NCBI RefSeq assembly: GCF_003590095.1
Contig: NC_039478.1
Span: forward strand, 6,076,001 to 6,140,000
Length of the DNA stretch: 64,000 nt
Direction of reading: 5' to 3'
Origin: Trichoplusia ni
Taxonomy: Eukaryota; Arthropoda; Insecta; Lepidoptera; Noctuidae
The position numbers and the translations under genes are program-made. Of this stretch, positions 11,865 to 24,245 are shown one piece after another. The notes beneath the pieces are model-generated. The model was not told where the DNA came from. It ran no database searches and saw nothing but the letters and a program-made list of their open reading frames with translations. Within the stretch, counting starts at the first letter, position 1. Each line of letters starts with the position of its first letter.

Positions 11865-12500
11865 CTGCAAATATCATGTATAAAATATACTATTCATACA
11901 TGTTTTCCTTTACAGCAAAATTAGTACAGATATTCAGATACCACTTTATCTTAAAGTGATATTATTGAAGTTGTGGAAAAGAGATGTCGCATCACGTCTT
12001 GCAGTGCGCTGTCACGCTCCATAAGACACAAAATATTTATTATTATACTTTTACCAGTATCAGCAAGCCCAAGGTGGTATTTATACCTGTACCTCATTGC
12101 AGATAAACGGACCACAGTAGTGTGGTATTTCATACTCATAATTCTGAAATTCAGACTGAATTTCTGTTTGCGAGGAATAAGAAAAGTTAACAAAGACCAG
12201 CTATAGTTATGGTCTCGGTAACGTAAAGGTAGTAGGTTAGTGCCCGGCACAACGTTGTATTAAAGGTTTCCACGACGCAAATTCAATTTTAATAATATAC
12301 AGTTTGGTGTTAATTTATTTCACTATGCTATGACTGATTTACAATAATATTTACATTAAAAACAGCGACTAATAATATGTTAAATTTCCATTTAACGGAG
12401 CGTTGACAGGCAGTTTAACACGTTGGCTGAATATCAACACGTTGAGTTTTATAAAACAAACAAACCTCTTTATACCAAAATAATTGATTGCTTTTAATAT
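11865..12500. other. Lgr1 upstream intron, nothing recognised
   Basis: AT-rich sequence to the right of the first recognised Lgr1 exon. No exon with signal peptide or Cys cluster and a donor in matching phase was found here. Confidence 0.5.
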
Positions 12501-12511
12501 TTCGATATGAC

Positions 12512-12600
12512 TGGTCCTGTTGGTCTAGTGGTTAGTGACCCTGACTGCTATACCAGAGGTCGTGGGTTCGATTCCCACCCAGGACAAATGTTAGGGAGCA
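12512..12600 (+). repeat. tRNA-derived SINE fragment
   Basis: TGTTGGTCTAGTGGTTAGTG (A box region) and GTGGGTTCGATTCCCACCCA (B box region) followed by GGACAAATGTT, close to the copy at 10.7 kb. The copy is cut off after the tRNA-like head. Confidence 0.75.
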
Positions 12601-13500
12601 TCACAATAAACTTGAAATAGAATTTAGGCAATTTACGGCTCGAGCAGTTGAAGATGCAGCCAAAAGCAATTTCGAAATAACCTCACTAACAAGGTTTGAG
12701 GAGGTGATATATGACAAACATTGACGGACGTGCGTCAATCAACAGTTTCAAGATCAAAGTCCGAACGTATTTGGGTCAAATAAAACAAACTTTTGTCAAA
12801 ATTAACGCGACTGAATTTCATGAACGCGCGGCGCATATACCGTAATTTGTCCGAAAATAAATGGCATATCTCAATATTGATGGAGTCTTTCAAATGAGTA
12901 AGCAACCTGTTTTAAGTCTTATCAAAAGAGAGATGTCATTATATTTAGTTAATAAGCCGCTTGTTTACCGAAATACGCCTTTTAAACTTCGCGATTCCAT
13001 CCCTATGGCGGATAGGGATCCGGGAATTTAGAACATAAAATAATTCAATGTTAAAATGAGCTCCATCAAAAAGGACTGGCAGCCTCGCAAAGCCACCCGA
13101 CGCACAATGAGCTGACTTGGCGAAATTACGTGCGGAAAAGCGAGCTCGCCACCAGTTACCAATAACTAAATATTAGAAGCAAGGGAATTCTATAAAACTG
13201 TCCAATCGGCTTCCTTTTAACTGTGTTAATCATTAACATTACAAAATATTTGGTTATCAGCGTATTATCTTATCTTTGTTTAAGTATTATGCTTGTTGTA
13301 CAAGCACGCCGCCTGTGTGGCCTTTATACAAACTATATGCTCAGGCGCAGATAAACACGCTTTCACGTATTTTGATAGCGTTACGTTGATCCTTGTGTCA
13401 ATCATGATTCACATACTAGCGAGAGAGCCTGACATCTATTTTCGATTTAAGTTATTTTTTAATTATCCTTCTCCATAACTTTTCTTTTCATATCACACAT
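12601..13500. other. No gene seen
   Basis: AT-rich, gene-free sequence, presumably Lgr1 intron or upstream DNA. Short open frames lack splice context or conserved motifs. Confidence 0.5.
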
Positions 13501-13501
13501 C

Positions 13502-13738
13502 CGGCTATCCGTGCAGCCAGGCGACTGCACGGATAGCCGAGGTTGAGGTCACCACGCCAAACGCACTGAGTGCGTCGTGTCGCGGGTTCGATCCCCGCGT
13601 AGGACAAGCATTTGTGTGATCCACGAATGCTTGTTCTGAGTCTGGGTGTCTTTGTGCATGTGAGTTGTATGTTTGTAAACCCCCCGCGACAAAAGGATTA
13701 AATTCCTTAGTGCGGTAATCGTAAAAAAAGGAGAAAGG
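13502..13738 (+). repeat. tRNA-derived SINE with inverted copy of its head
   Basis: The body runs from TGCACGGATAGCCGAGGTTG (13526) through the B box GCGGGTTCGATCCCCGCGTA, then ACGAATGCTTGTTCTGAGTC and GGATTAAATTCC, to an A-rich end near 13735. Its first 15 bases are preceded by a perfect inverted copy at 13502-13516. The same SINE family appears at 26.62-26.75 kb, 29.23-29.42 kb and, on the minus strand, near 18.06-18.11 kb. Confidence 0.8.
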
Positions 13739-15300
13739 TGTCAGCGTTTAGAAACCGCCTGTAGACCTCTGACGTCGTTTTCAACGCACCCTTGAAAAAA
13801 TCTAAGTTGTGCTGGTTTCCCCGATGTTTTCCAAATAAGATGTATACACGATTTAAGAATATATTTAAGTTCGTTTGACCCTTGCCTGTAACATAACAGA
13901 TACTTGAGTATAATATTGTGGTAATGAAGAAGTCACGATGACTCTAACTGCGACTGTCAACACACACACGTTACGAAGGATATAGCGTTGATCTTATAAC
14001 TATGGAATCTTGTTTGATATCTCAATGGGTGTTTCAATCGATTTAAATATTTATTGCAGATAGTTTTAGGTGTGGTTTCTTAGGTTTACGCGAATGTTAG
14101 ACATTGAAATGAAACTATTTTTACGGATTTTATTTTTATTTTAGATTTTAGTTCCCGACGTTTCTTAGATTTTTGTCCGTCGTCCGTTACAGTCATCAAT
14201 TTGTGAGTGATAGAGCATAACAACCAAATTGATAATTGATATTTTTTCTATTTGTACAGAACAGTCAGTATCAGGAGTCCGACTCGCAATTGAACGTTTT
14301 ATGTTATAGATTTCGAAAAACAACGACATCGTTAGGTGACATTGTCCGAAGTAAGTTAAGTTTAAATTACTTATTTCTCACTCTCCTCTTTAACTATTTC
14401 CGATTAATTCGTAGCATTTTCCAAAACAGTCAATCGCTTCCCGTAGCATTTGTTTCACCGTCGATCCTGGCTGATAGGAGAAGCAATGACGGGCAAGACG
14501 TGTGGTGGGATTTGCCAAAAAAAATGTGTTGAAGCAGGTAGATAGTGATAGGTGTCTTTTCATAATTAAACTTAACGCGATAAATATTTTCATGTGGAGT
14601 GGTAATTCTAGTTTCTATGTGGAAGTCAAGATTTGGCATAACGCTCATATCAGTGGTGTGGTATAATTAAGAGATGACGACGTCATCACATTAACGACCA
14701 TCGCTGAAACCCGCTGGGGCTCTGCTGTTAAATCAAACCTTAAGCTTTGGTAAGAATTGACTGTTTTTTAGGCTAAGTAAAGTTTCATGTTAGATATAAT
14801 GTCATTCAAAATTCTAAAAACGCCCTGTAAAGAAAACGTATTAGATACTTTTAAATTAAATTTGGTAGGTATATAGATAGCTCCGAAACACCTTATTCCA
14901 TCTTAAAAACTTATTGGCAAAAGCTGTTATTTACGACCCTACGTCCTATCATTAAGTACTTGCCTACTTTAAAAGTTCTTGTGTATTTAAAAGGGAAAAG
15001 CTGCGATCAACAACTGGAAAGGAAACAATTTTGTTTTTCACGCATTTCGTTTGAAACGCCGCGCTAATTAAGCGCAAGAAACTTCCACGGACCCAAGGCT
15101 AAGGGCGAAATTTTGACACCATACTTTAGGTAATTAGGTGACGTCACGTTCCAGAAAACAAACCTCACATTATCCACTGTTTATTTAAGATCGAGTGACA
15201 AGAATACAATTAAGAAAATTGTAACACGTGGACATTGTTCAGTTTCCATTCAATTAAAAAGCTTGTGATAATTGGAGTGTGGTGCAGGAAGCTTTTATTA
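13739..15300. other. No gene seen
   Basis: AT-rich sequence. Short frames of up to 98 codons around 14236-14532 have no recognisable domain. The motif GTTCCCGACGTTTCTTAG near 14150 resembles a common moth repeat, too short to classify. Confidence 0.45.
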
Positions 15301-15306
15301 GATAAA

Positions 15307-15355
15307 TGTGAATTGGACTCGTGTATTGTATGAAGATACACGAGTCCAATTCACA
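15307..15355. repeat. Perfect 20-bp inverted repeat (hairpin)
   Basis: Arms 15307-15326 and 15336-15355 are exact reverse complements around a 9-base loop (TGTATGAAG). The left arm starts TGTGAATTGGAC. Confidence 0.9.
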
Positions 15356-16670
15356 CAGGAGATACTTTTTTATGATAGAACTACAAATGAATTGTCCAAA
15401 CTATTATCCTATGTAACCTCTCCGAATATTAATTTATGGTGTAGAGTTTGTTATTAGCAGCCCCAATAGCCAAGTAAAAAGTCTTGGAGACAGTTTTACG
15501 GAGTTCAACGTCTTTAAAATTCTCAAAAGAATATTTAATAAAAAAAGACATCATCTCATTTATAGGACTTCGTACATTTACAGAGCGAAAATATTAGGTC
15601 TGCGTGTGGACCAGACAGTAATGCCATCACTAATTCGGCTAAACCTACTTACGAATATACTGAATATTTACTTGTTTTGATAATAATAATCATGATCATG
15701 TTTTCTTTTATCAAAACAATGAATAATTTTCATAAATTATGGTCATTTATAGACTCGGTATCACCCATTACTATTCACATACCTTATTTTCTTTATTTGT
15801 TTAACACAGGAGGCTTAACGCCAATCTTTTGAATACACATAAGTACGTATTAAGACTCGCTAATCTCAAGTTATTCCTAACTCTTAATCTTTATTATGCG
15901 GCTTAGTCATAATCTACTCTCATAGGTATATAACATATTTGAATTCTTAGATAGATTTATCAAACCAGTTCACTTTAATACTTGTCTTAGTTTATCTGTA
16001 ATACTATGCAGGAATTTATGCATGTGAAGTAAATAGAAATACCTAGGTATATGTATTGCGTATCGTGTTGGCTTCCTACAATCTTTACGTTAAATAAGAG
16101 ACTATTGGATGTCTTTGTAAAGCACGCTGCATTTAAAAGCATTTTTATATCGTACCTCTGTAATATTTAAAACATCACTTCACTTCGTGACAGTCGAAAA
16201 TTTAGCAGATTGAGACGACGGTGCCAGAAAAAAGAACTACCTTATCTAGATTTTCCGATTACATTTCTGCTGACAAAGTTTAAGGCAATCGAGTTATAAA
16301 TCCCGCAATAAAACCGCCAAAGTCGCGGAATCGGATAATCTCGGTGTTATTGACATTCCACGTTCAAAAGACAATTGAATCGATAAACACCCGCAACCAC
16401 TTTAAATACGAAAGATAATATAATGCTTGAAATCTGCAGCTGAACGGAATATTCCGATATTTATGGTCGATATCGATCCAGTATTGCTGTTTAAAAATAG
16501 CTAACAAGACGTTTATAAAAACTATTTTTAAGATACCTATCAAATGTTTGTCAAGGGTAGACTTGTTTTGTTATATAGAAGGCTTCTTCCAGGATATGGC
16601 TAAATTTCAAAGGCAACCTTATTCTCTATTCCTTATGAAATGCAATCTTATTTTTTTTTTCGTTTTAATT
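15356..16670. other. No gene seen
   Basis: AT-rich sequence without conserved frames or recognised repeats. Confidence 0.45.
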
Positions 16671-16675
16671 TTAAT

Positions 16676-16740
16676 TATCATCATCATCATCATCATCATC
16701 TCAGCCTATAGCAGTCCACTGCTGGACCGGTTCATTGCCA
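16676..16740 (-). mobile_element. RTE-type non-LTR 3' end fragment with (ATC)n
   Basis: A run of ATC triplets followed by TCAGCCTATAGCAGTCCACT and GCTGGAC. On the minus strand this is the 3' end of a common Lepidoptera RTE-type element terminating in a GAT microsatellite. Related pieces are at about 72-110 and 19600-19640. Confidence 0.6.
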
Positions 16741-17439
16741 CATTAAGTTTCTTTGACAACTCCCGCCCGCTCTAATCGCCATACATTGGCATACTTAATA
16801 ACACCTTCGATTTCAACTATCGTTGGTGGATCAGACGAAAGGGATTCTACCCCCAACCATGCCGCACTCATGCTGATTTTCGCATTTCTATAAATGCTAA
16901 CTTAATTTAAGATAAAATTAAGATTTTCATTCTTGTATGGCTAGCTCTTATCACCGCATATATATTTGTAACGAGAATCAAAGTAAAGAAAAAGAACGGC
17001 TCACAGGATACCATCGCTATTACGTAAAAGTTCTCCCGTAATTACGTACCTACATCCAAACACTAATGAAAGTCGAGTACTTTCTATGGTCAGTATAATG
17101 AACTGAATAACAAATGACGGAGGATGTCGTACAAACGTTGCCCAAATGACATGTTTGACGTAACGTGACGAGTCGCGACGTGACTGATGAAGTCCTATAT
17201 ATTTGTTTACCTCATTCGTAAGGTCATGAGTAATACACAAATGAAATGAAGTTAAATCATTAATTCTGCAAAAAGGATATATCATCACTTTAAAATGTCT
17301 TTTTTGGGAACGAACTCCATCGTCTCATCGACACATTCAGCAACCGGTTAGGTATGGTTCCGTACGTGATTTATTTACGGTAACATAAGGGATTATAACA
17401 TAGGAAATACTACACTATCCGTGCAAAATGTTTCAATCC

Positions 17440-17642
17440 TACTAGTATTATACACGCGAGAGTTTGTATGTATGGATGTTTGTTGCTCTTTTACTCAAAA
17501 ACCTCTGAACGGATTCAGCCGACACTTGTTACACAGATATTTTGTAACCAGGATTAGCACACACAATCGTTTTTACCCGATTTTTATGTGCCCGTGGGAT
17601 CATTTTCGGTTTGTAGCGGGCGGGTACTATGGCAACAGCTAG
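17440..17642 (+). mobile_element. Non-autonomous Helitron-like element
   Basis: Runs from about TAGTATTATACACGCGAGAG to GGCAACAGCTAG at 17631-17642, ending CTAG with a T just outside. Internal CAAAAACCTCTGAACGGATT is shared in altered form with the copy at 33.64-33.87 kb (AAAACGGCTGAACGGATT). No coding capacity. Confidence 0.6.
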
Positions 17643-18055
17643 TTATAAAATAAAAGTAATTTCGTCTTTATAACAACAAAACTATATTTGCTTTAATTAT
17701 CTTGAGACGTTTAACATTTTTATCATCTTAATCCACGAACAGTGTAGCTCGAGCTATGCTAAAATGAACCTTAACACTTTGGAATAGTGCACTGTGTATG
17801 TAACAAATAAACAGCGCAGGTCTTAGTGTCAATTAGCAACCAGTCTGTTGATTAATCTACTTCAATACAGTGTAATGCACGTCTACAATGCATATGGTTT
17901 ATAGCTACACTATACTCTGCTTGTTTATAACGTTTGCATTTGGATTAGGGCGTCTGAAAATATATTTTTAAACGAATCCCGCACTAAATTCAAGGAAACG
18001 TTCAAGTTGTAAGTGACTATACTTAGGACAAGCTTTCGTGGAACACAAAAAAATA
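17643..18055. other. No gene seen
   Basis: AT-rich sequence between a Helitron-like end and a SINE fragment. Confidence 0.45.
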
Positions 18056-18057
18056 CT

Positions 18058-18112
18058 TTCGGATCGATCCCCGCTTGGACGTTTGGCGTGTCGACCTCAA
18101 CCACTCTCGGTC
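18058..18112 (-). repeat. SINE fragment, reverse
   Basis: On the minus strand it reads CCGAGAGTGGTTGAGGTCGA then ACACGCCAAACG and GGGGATCGATCC, matching the head and B box of the SINE at 13.5 kb. GCTATCCGTGC at 18321-18331 is a further reverse piece of the same head. Confidence 0.65.
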
Positions 18113-18334
18113 TCAATTCTACTGTTTACTAATGACCGATGAAGTAATGAAAATTGAGTTAAAATTACACTTTCTTATTTTTTTAAGCATTTTTTTACAT
18201 AATAATTTCAAATTTAGTTTGGGACGGTACACTCTTGAAGGTCAATACAATGAATTTTCAGTCATTGTGTTGGCAAAATGCTCATTCATCGGCCATTGTA
18301 AATAGCAGAATCGGGGCCCTGCTATCCGTGCGGC

Positions 18335-21300
18335 GTGCAGTCAAGTATTTAACAATCGCAACGCAAACAATGATATTTTATTGTATTTTTATTAAAAAAA
18401 ACTTTTCAGACGAAAGTCAACAAAACTTTTTGTTTCAGTTTGTAGAAACAATAAAGTTACGTATTTCGTGTTTTCATAGTATTTTAAGACAAAAGATATG
18501 TTTGCTATTGTTATGGACTAACAAATGCAATATGCAATCAAAATACTAGAAATAATTTCAACACAATTAATGAGACATCGTCAGTTTTTACAATTATAGC
18601 AACTTCTTAGTGCCGTCTCGTTTGGCAATCATTTGGGTTATTTGTGTTCCGGACACTGCTGCACGGAAGAGCGATCTAATACTTTTGCTGTACCAACGAC
18701 AAAATCGATAAATTACTCACCTAATAAATTTATCAGAAAATATTTCAATAATCAGAGAATTCTGTTGAATAATGCCCAAAATCATTGTACCATTCGTTTT
18801 AAAAATTGATATTTCATAATTATTAGTCGTTTTTGGGAAGCTTATCAAAAGGAACGAATTGCGGAAAAAAGGGGCGCCCAATACCCAGCAGCCAGCATTA
18901 GTATATCAGGTTGTCATGATGATATGATAAATACTTCTACGGAGCTGTTTGCTTAGGATCCAATCCAATTGTGCGAAATTATGCAAACAAACTTTCCACA
19001 CATACAACATTCAAGGAAAGGTTAATTTTTGGTAATTCATCTTAATGACGCAAATGGAAAGATGACAAGACTACGTACAGTGAATAGACGATCACTCGAC
19101 ACATAAAGTATCTCGCATGCACATCAAAGGCTACCGACTAAGCTATGTCAATGGCGTCAAATCGTAAATGTCTAAGCAATTTATTGAAGGCCATTTAGTT
19201 TATTTTCAACTTCGAAAAAGGTAGTTTAGACTATATTCAAATAAAAATATGAATATGAATACCATGGATAAACAACGAAAAGGTCTTGTAAAGTTTACTC
19301 ATTAGTCCGGGAGCTGCACTCGTCAGTCAACCGACTGTACAAATTTTGCGGGAATGAATTTCTATACCGTAAGTTTAAAAGTCTGACTGTAAAAATAAAA
19401 TGAGGATTGCATTTCATAAGGAATGGAAAATAAAATGCCGTCGATATAACAAACCAAGACTTGGTTTGTCCTTGATGATCCTTGATGAACATTTTGATAG
19501 CTATCTTATTTTTATTGTTCTATATTATGTTAAGTATACTATGTATAGTAGGATGCAGGTCCGCTGGTCGCGCTGGAGAACAGAACAGAACAAATAGAGA
19601 CGTCCAGCAGTGGACAGCTATAGGCTGAGATGAGGATGTAAAATATTGGGAAAAGAACAAAGATGTTATATCCATGGCTTTCCTTCCATGTCCTTAAAAT
19701 CCCTAACAATAAGGCTCCTAAAGATGTAGTACCAAGAATTATAAGGGCATAGAAACAAGACAGAAAAAATAAGCTTAACACAATAATCCACCTTCTGGAA
19801 ACTTGCTAAGTTATCAGCTAGTGTACAAACAAAATGTTTTACTCAATAAACGGCGAAATAAAATTGTTAACACCGTCGGACACGTGTTTGTTTAGCGATT
19901 AGCAGATTATAACTATATGGTATGTGCTGTCTGATAAAATGCATGTTTTGCAATATTTTGCACTGGGTATATTATTCTTATTCTATAACTAAAAGATATC
20001 TTGCAGCAGATCTGACTGAAGATGGCAGGACGAGACGAAAATTAATAAAAAAAAAATAGCAGTATAAGGGCCTTGCAATGAACATAATTGATAGTCAATG
20101 TTGATGTTTGTTTATTTGCCTGTCTTCCTGCCATTTTAAATTGTAAGTATCGAATATTGATCTAAAGTTTGAGGATCATTATCAAAGGGCAGCTGTCACA
20201 TTATTTTTCAAACGCCCTTGCTAAACACGCACTGTTCCACATTAATTTCTCGGTCAGTACTGCGCTTTTCCGTGTTTACTAGTTATTAACTTACTTTTTT
20301 ATACTCCTTCTTCGTTTCTATTAATTTCAGTTAGTTGATGAAGAATTTACTGCGAGAAAAAGAACTATGTTTAGGAAAAAACTGAATGTCTTCCATAACA
20401 TTCTCAAACTGCCATAAGCTAAGGAGCTCTATAATAGTACAGTTTGAACACTAGGGGAGAATTGTTTTTTTTTTTCAGAATCTATTAAGTTTGGTACTTT
20501 CTTAAAAGGTTTTCATTTAAATCTATGGATCCAAACGATAAATTGTTGGGAATAACTAGGAACTAACCTTAGGATAACCAAGAACATACATAAAAAAGAA
20601 ACATGACAATTCAAAAACACATTTACAAAATGGAGGCGACTATTACAATTAAAATCTATAACAAACATTTATTTAAACATCTACGCAATTTAATTAAACA
20701 TAAGGAACGGGATTAATATTGTTTTTCGCAGGTTTTATTTGAAATAAATTTAAGTATTAACGAGACGTGTGACGTTCGTACATTGTTGTATACTGAGGTT
20801 CTCAGTTATCTGATAAGAGAATTTCAGAGGCTTTAGAGTGTATCTGTGGCTTCCTCTGTGCCTGCTGTTGATCTAGAAATGTAGTGGTACGGTCAGCGAC
20901 GATGAACAATACATTTACGACCAGAGATAACTATTTAAAGACATCTGTTAAATTGTTCTGGAAGTTTTCGTACATTTTTGGTTTTCGAGCAGAGGGCTTC
21001 CTACCGAAACTCATTTAATTTTATTTTTATTTACTTTCATTTGAAACTTGTTTTGGTTTTCGATTCACACCTAAACTGAGTTAAACCGATATCCAGTTGC
21101 CATCCAGTGTAATTAGTGTTGTAAGCTGTCGATCGAGCGCAATCCCAACTCGTGCCACTCCATCAATGGGCGGGTTCCAAGGTTTCAATTCGATTGATAA
21201 ATTACTACATTTGTCGGGAGTAAGCCTATAGATCTATGCAGCTAGCCTGAGCGCAGATTTTGACAGCTTCACCAGACTATTTGAAAGTCGGTCTTTTATT

Positions 21301-21445
21301 TTGTTTCAAAGCAGACCAATAGCTATGTTTACTTTTGTTTTATTAAAATAATCTATCACAAAACATTTTCTTACATTAATTGGAGAACTATGGTCCAAAT
21401 ATTAGGCAATTTGTGCGGAGGTTGATTAGGCAGGAAACATTATGT
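18335..21445. other. Gene-free stretch with small repeat fragments
   Basis: AT-rich. GTCCAGCAGTGGACAGCTAT at about 19600 is an RTE-type 3' end remnant. Nothing else recognised; no exon of Lgr1 could be supported. Confidence 0.45.
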
Positions 21446-21449
21446 TCCT

Positions 21450-21605
21450 TATTAAATGATGTAACGGTTAACTCACGCGTATTTATCGGGGTAGCCCGAC
21501 TAGTTTCGGACCCAACCGGAGTCCTTAATCATGAGCTGACGCGGCGGGATCGCGAGTGATCATTCAATAATGAATCATTCTCACGACAGTTACTATCAAA
21601 ACATT
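21450..21605 (+). repeat. CpG-rich interspersed repeat, copy 2
   Basis: Contains TTTCGGACCCAACCGGAGTC and GAGCTGACGCGGCGGGATCG, the inverted counterpart of 11500-11660. The flank AATGAATCATTCTCACGAC recurs at about 36245-36265 (AATAAATCATTCTCACGATA), so the family may extend beyond this core. Confidence 0.6.
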
Positions 21606-24042
21606 ATGTTCCTGCCTGGTCATCATGTATTTTATATGTAGGTACTGTTATTTCAATGTTACTAACACTAGATTATAAGCTGTTTGTAATACTAACAAAA
21701 TATGGATCACTGTTGTCCGAAATAAATTAATTTGAATTTAATTAATTTCCCACTAAACCAGTTTAGTGGTTTGACTGTGGGTGAGTCGCAATCTTAATTT
21801 ATCTTGTTAATATGACAGTTTTTATATTCATTTGTTGTTGTCTATACCTATATAGGTATCTACAACGAGCCTATATCAATCTGACGTTCCATTTTAGGTT
21901 AGGTTTATGTATCAATGCGATTATATCTAGACCTGGAACGCAACATTGCAATCAAATGTTCTATTATAAAATAGAAAGCATCTAATGTTCAAAGTTAATA
22001 GTTTCTTGCCTTTTATAGTTAAGTAATACACACTGTATCTGTATGCTTAACAGTTTAGGGCTAGCCTAGAATATATTTAGTTGCTGAGCCTACTTTAAAT
22101 AAGTGAAAATAGGAAGGATTTGTCATAAAAAGCGCGGTAACTTATCATATGTTCTGTATTCCATATTCAAAGGTACCGGAATTAACCGGAAGATAACATT
22201 TTAAACTGTATGTCAGGCAAAGATAATGCTTCATACATCCACTGTGTTCAAGTATTTATAAAATCTATTTTCGTATATTGAACATCGATGTTTTATCTAT
22301 CGAGATTATGTTTTTACTGCTATCACGCACTGCCTAGGTTGATTTAAGTACCTAACTTGTTTTTGATAAAGTTTAACTTGAATATTATAGAGGAAAATCG
22401 ATTTATTTTTAAGTTTCTGGCTTTATCGTTTTATTGTTTTAAATCCTTTATTATTGCTGCTTCGCGGGGATTTTTAATTGTCATACGATAAGGTGTTTCT
22501 TAAACATAGTTTATTTCAAGAGCCGTTAGATGTGCATACTCAATAGCAGGCTATTTCTTCTCTAACTAAAGGTTCTTATAAAAAAACAACCTATAGAGAA
22601 CCACGGACAACCTACCAACAATACAAAGAAGAATTCGTACATAGTTGTCATAATGATAGATAATAAAAGAAGTCATGAAGATCAACGAATAGTCTGATGA
22701 GCGGCGCCGCGGGCGGCAAATTGTAGTTGTACAACTATGTTATTTACACGCACCGCCTAATAGTAAACGGACAATGGCTGATCATAGACCCAAGAACATA
22801 GCAGACGGAGACGAAGATAAAAGACTCAAAAGGGAACAAGGAGATCAAAAAACAAGTATCTAACCAAATTTATATCTTCAAAATCAGTTAAGGCAGTTAA
22901 AAGATAACAGGTATGATGGAATAAATAACTCCTTTTTCCGCAAAGAAAACATTTGCGTGTTTCCTATATTTTTTATTAGATTTTTCAAATGGGTGAGGAA
23001 TACCTAAGTATATATCTAATTACTAGGTATATAGATATTTGTCAGTGTTGCTAAACCTGATTACTATTTCGATTAGATATAAAACAACTATAGACTGATA
23101 TAATAAATGCAAATATTATTATAACTAGCAAAATCATACATTTTATAACTAAATGATAGAACTGAAATGAGTATTTTATTATTTTTTAATTTTCCGCTAA
23201 CAGGGTCGATAATGATAACCACCACAAAAACCACCCGGGAAAAGGCCTGATCCTAGCTGTAGGATATTTATTAGCTGATTATAGAAATATAGAAGACATA
23301 AAACTTTACCATTCCATGCAATACTAGGGTGCGTTTGGGTTAAACGAACGCTAAAGGAATATAGGTCATTGCAACTCAGCTAACTCAATACTAACACAAT
23401 GTTTTCCAACATTGGCGTGTACCCAAAGACACGTGTTTGTTTGTCTGACGTCAAACTCGTGCAACACAAACTACACCATAGATGTTACTCTATTAACGTT
23501 TTAGGAATTAAAGTGATCAGCCCTTTTAGACAAATGAAGTTAGAAAACGCTCTTATAGAAAAAAAAAACATTTGGATCGCTTAGTCATTATGATTTCACA
23601 TATTTATAATTTCACGCGTATTTATCGGGATCGCCTGACCAGTTTCAGACAAAATCGGAGTCTTTTACTGACGTTTCACGTGACTTGTACCCTTGTTCCT
23701 GTCATTTTCGTACATAAGAGCCTTTTCTATCAACGTTTATGTATAGGTATAACTTCAAATGTTTGTCCATTTCTGTATCCGATAATAAATATAATAATGA
23801 ATCAACAGTTCAGCTGATTTCTATAAATACATCATCAGATTCAGTTAGCTGACGCGTGTATCACTGGGTTTATAACATTGCTCTAAGTCGAGTCGGAAAT
23901 GGGTTGAAAAGGCTACATTAAAATTTATTTTGTAGTGTTTTCAATCGACTTCAAATAAGAGGAGGTTTCTAAAAACGTCTGTACATTTTTGTGTGAGACC
24001 CCAGAAGTGGATTAACCGAATTTATTGATGCTTTTGTGATTT
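21606..24042. other. Gene-free stretch
   Basis: AT-rich. A short copy of the CpG-rich repeat (TTATCGGGATCGCCTGACCA) lies at 23617-23660. A GC-rich patch at 22698-22720 (GATGAGCGGCGCCGCGGGCG) is unexplained. No exon supported. Confidence 0.45.
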
Positions 24043-24050
24043 ATCGTGAC

Positions 24051-24237
24051 CAGGGCCGGATCTAGGGGCCCGGGGGCCCCTAGGCCTCACGGTAGTGGGG
24101 CCCCTTGGTTCAAGTTATTTTCATTCAGTGAAAAATTTATCGCGCTTTTTTTTAGATGCCTACTTTGGTGGTGGGCCCCTGGTCATAGTGGGTCAATAGG
24201 CACTGGCCTAAAGTGCCTAATGGATAATACGGCATTG
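24051..24237. mobile_element. hAT-type MITE
   Basis: A 187-bp element flanked by the 8-bp direct repeat ATCGTGAC (24043-24050 and 24238-24245), the duplication length of hAT transposons. It begins CAGGGCCGGATCTAGG, a classic hAT terminus; the other end on the minus strand reads CAATGCCGTATTATCC, a diverged inverted match. The 131-codon open frame that crosses it has no transposase features. Another possible hAT terminus, CAGGGACGGATTTGTC, begins near 36829 with no partner seen. Confidence 0.75.
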
Positions 24238-24245
24238 ATCGTGAC

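Noticed and set aside
10695..13738. tRNA genes at 10.7, 12.5 and 13.5 kb
   Set aside because: A and B boxes are present but acceptor stems do not close and all share a SINE body downstream, so they are tRNA-derived SINEs.
14236..14648. Overlapping short frames on both strands near 14.2-14.6 kb
   Set aside because: No domain, no splice signals in register; treated as chance open frames.
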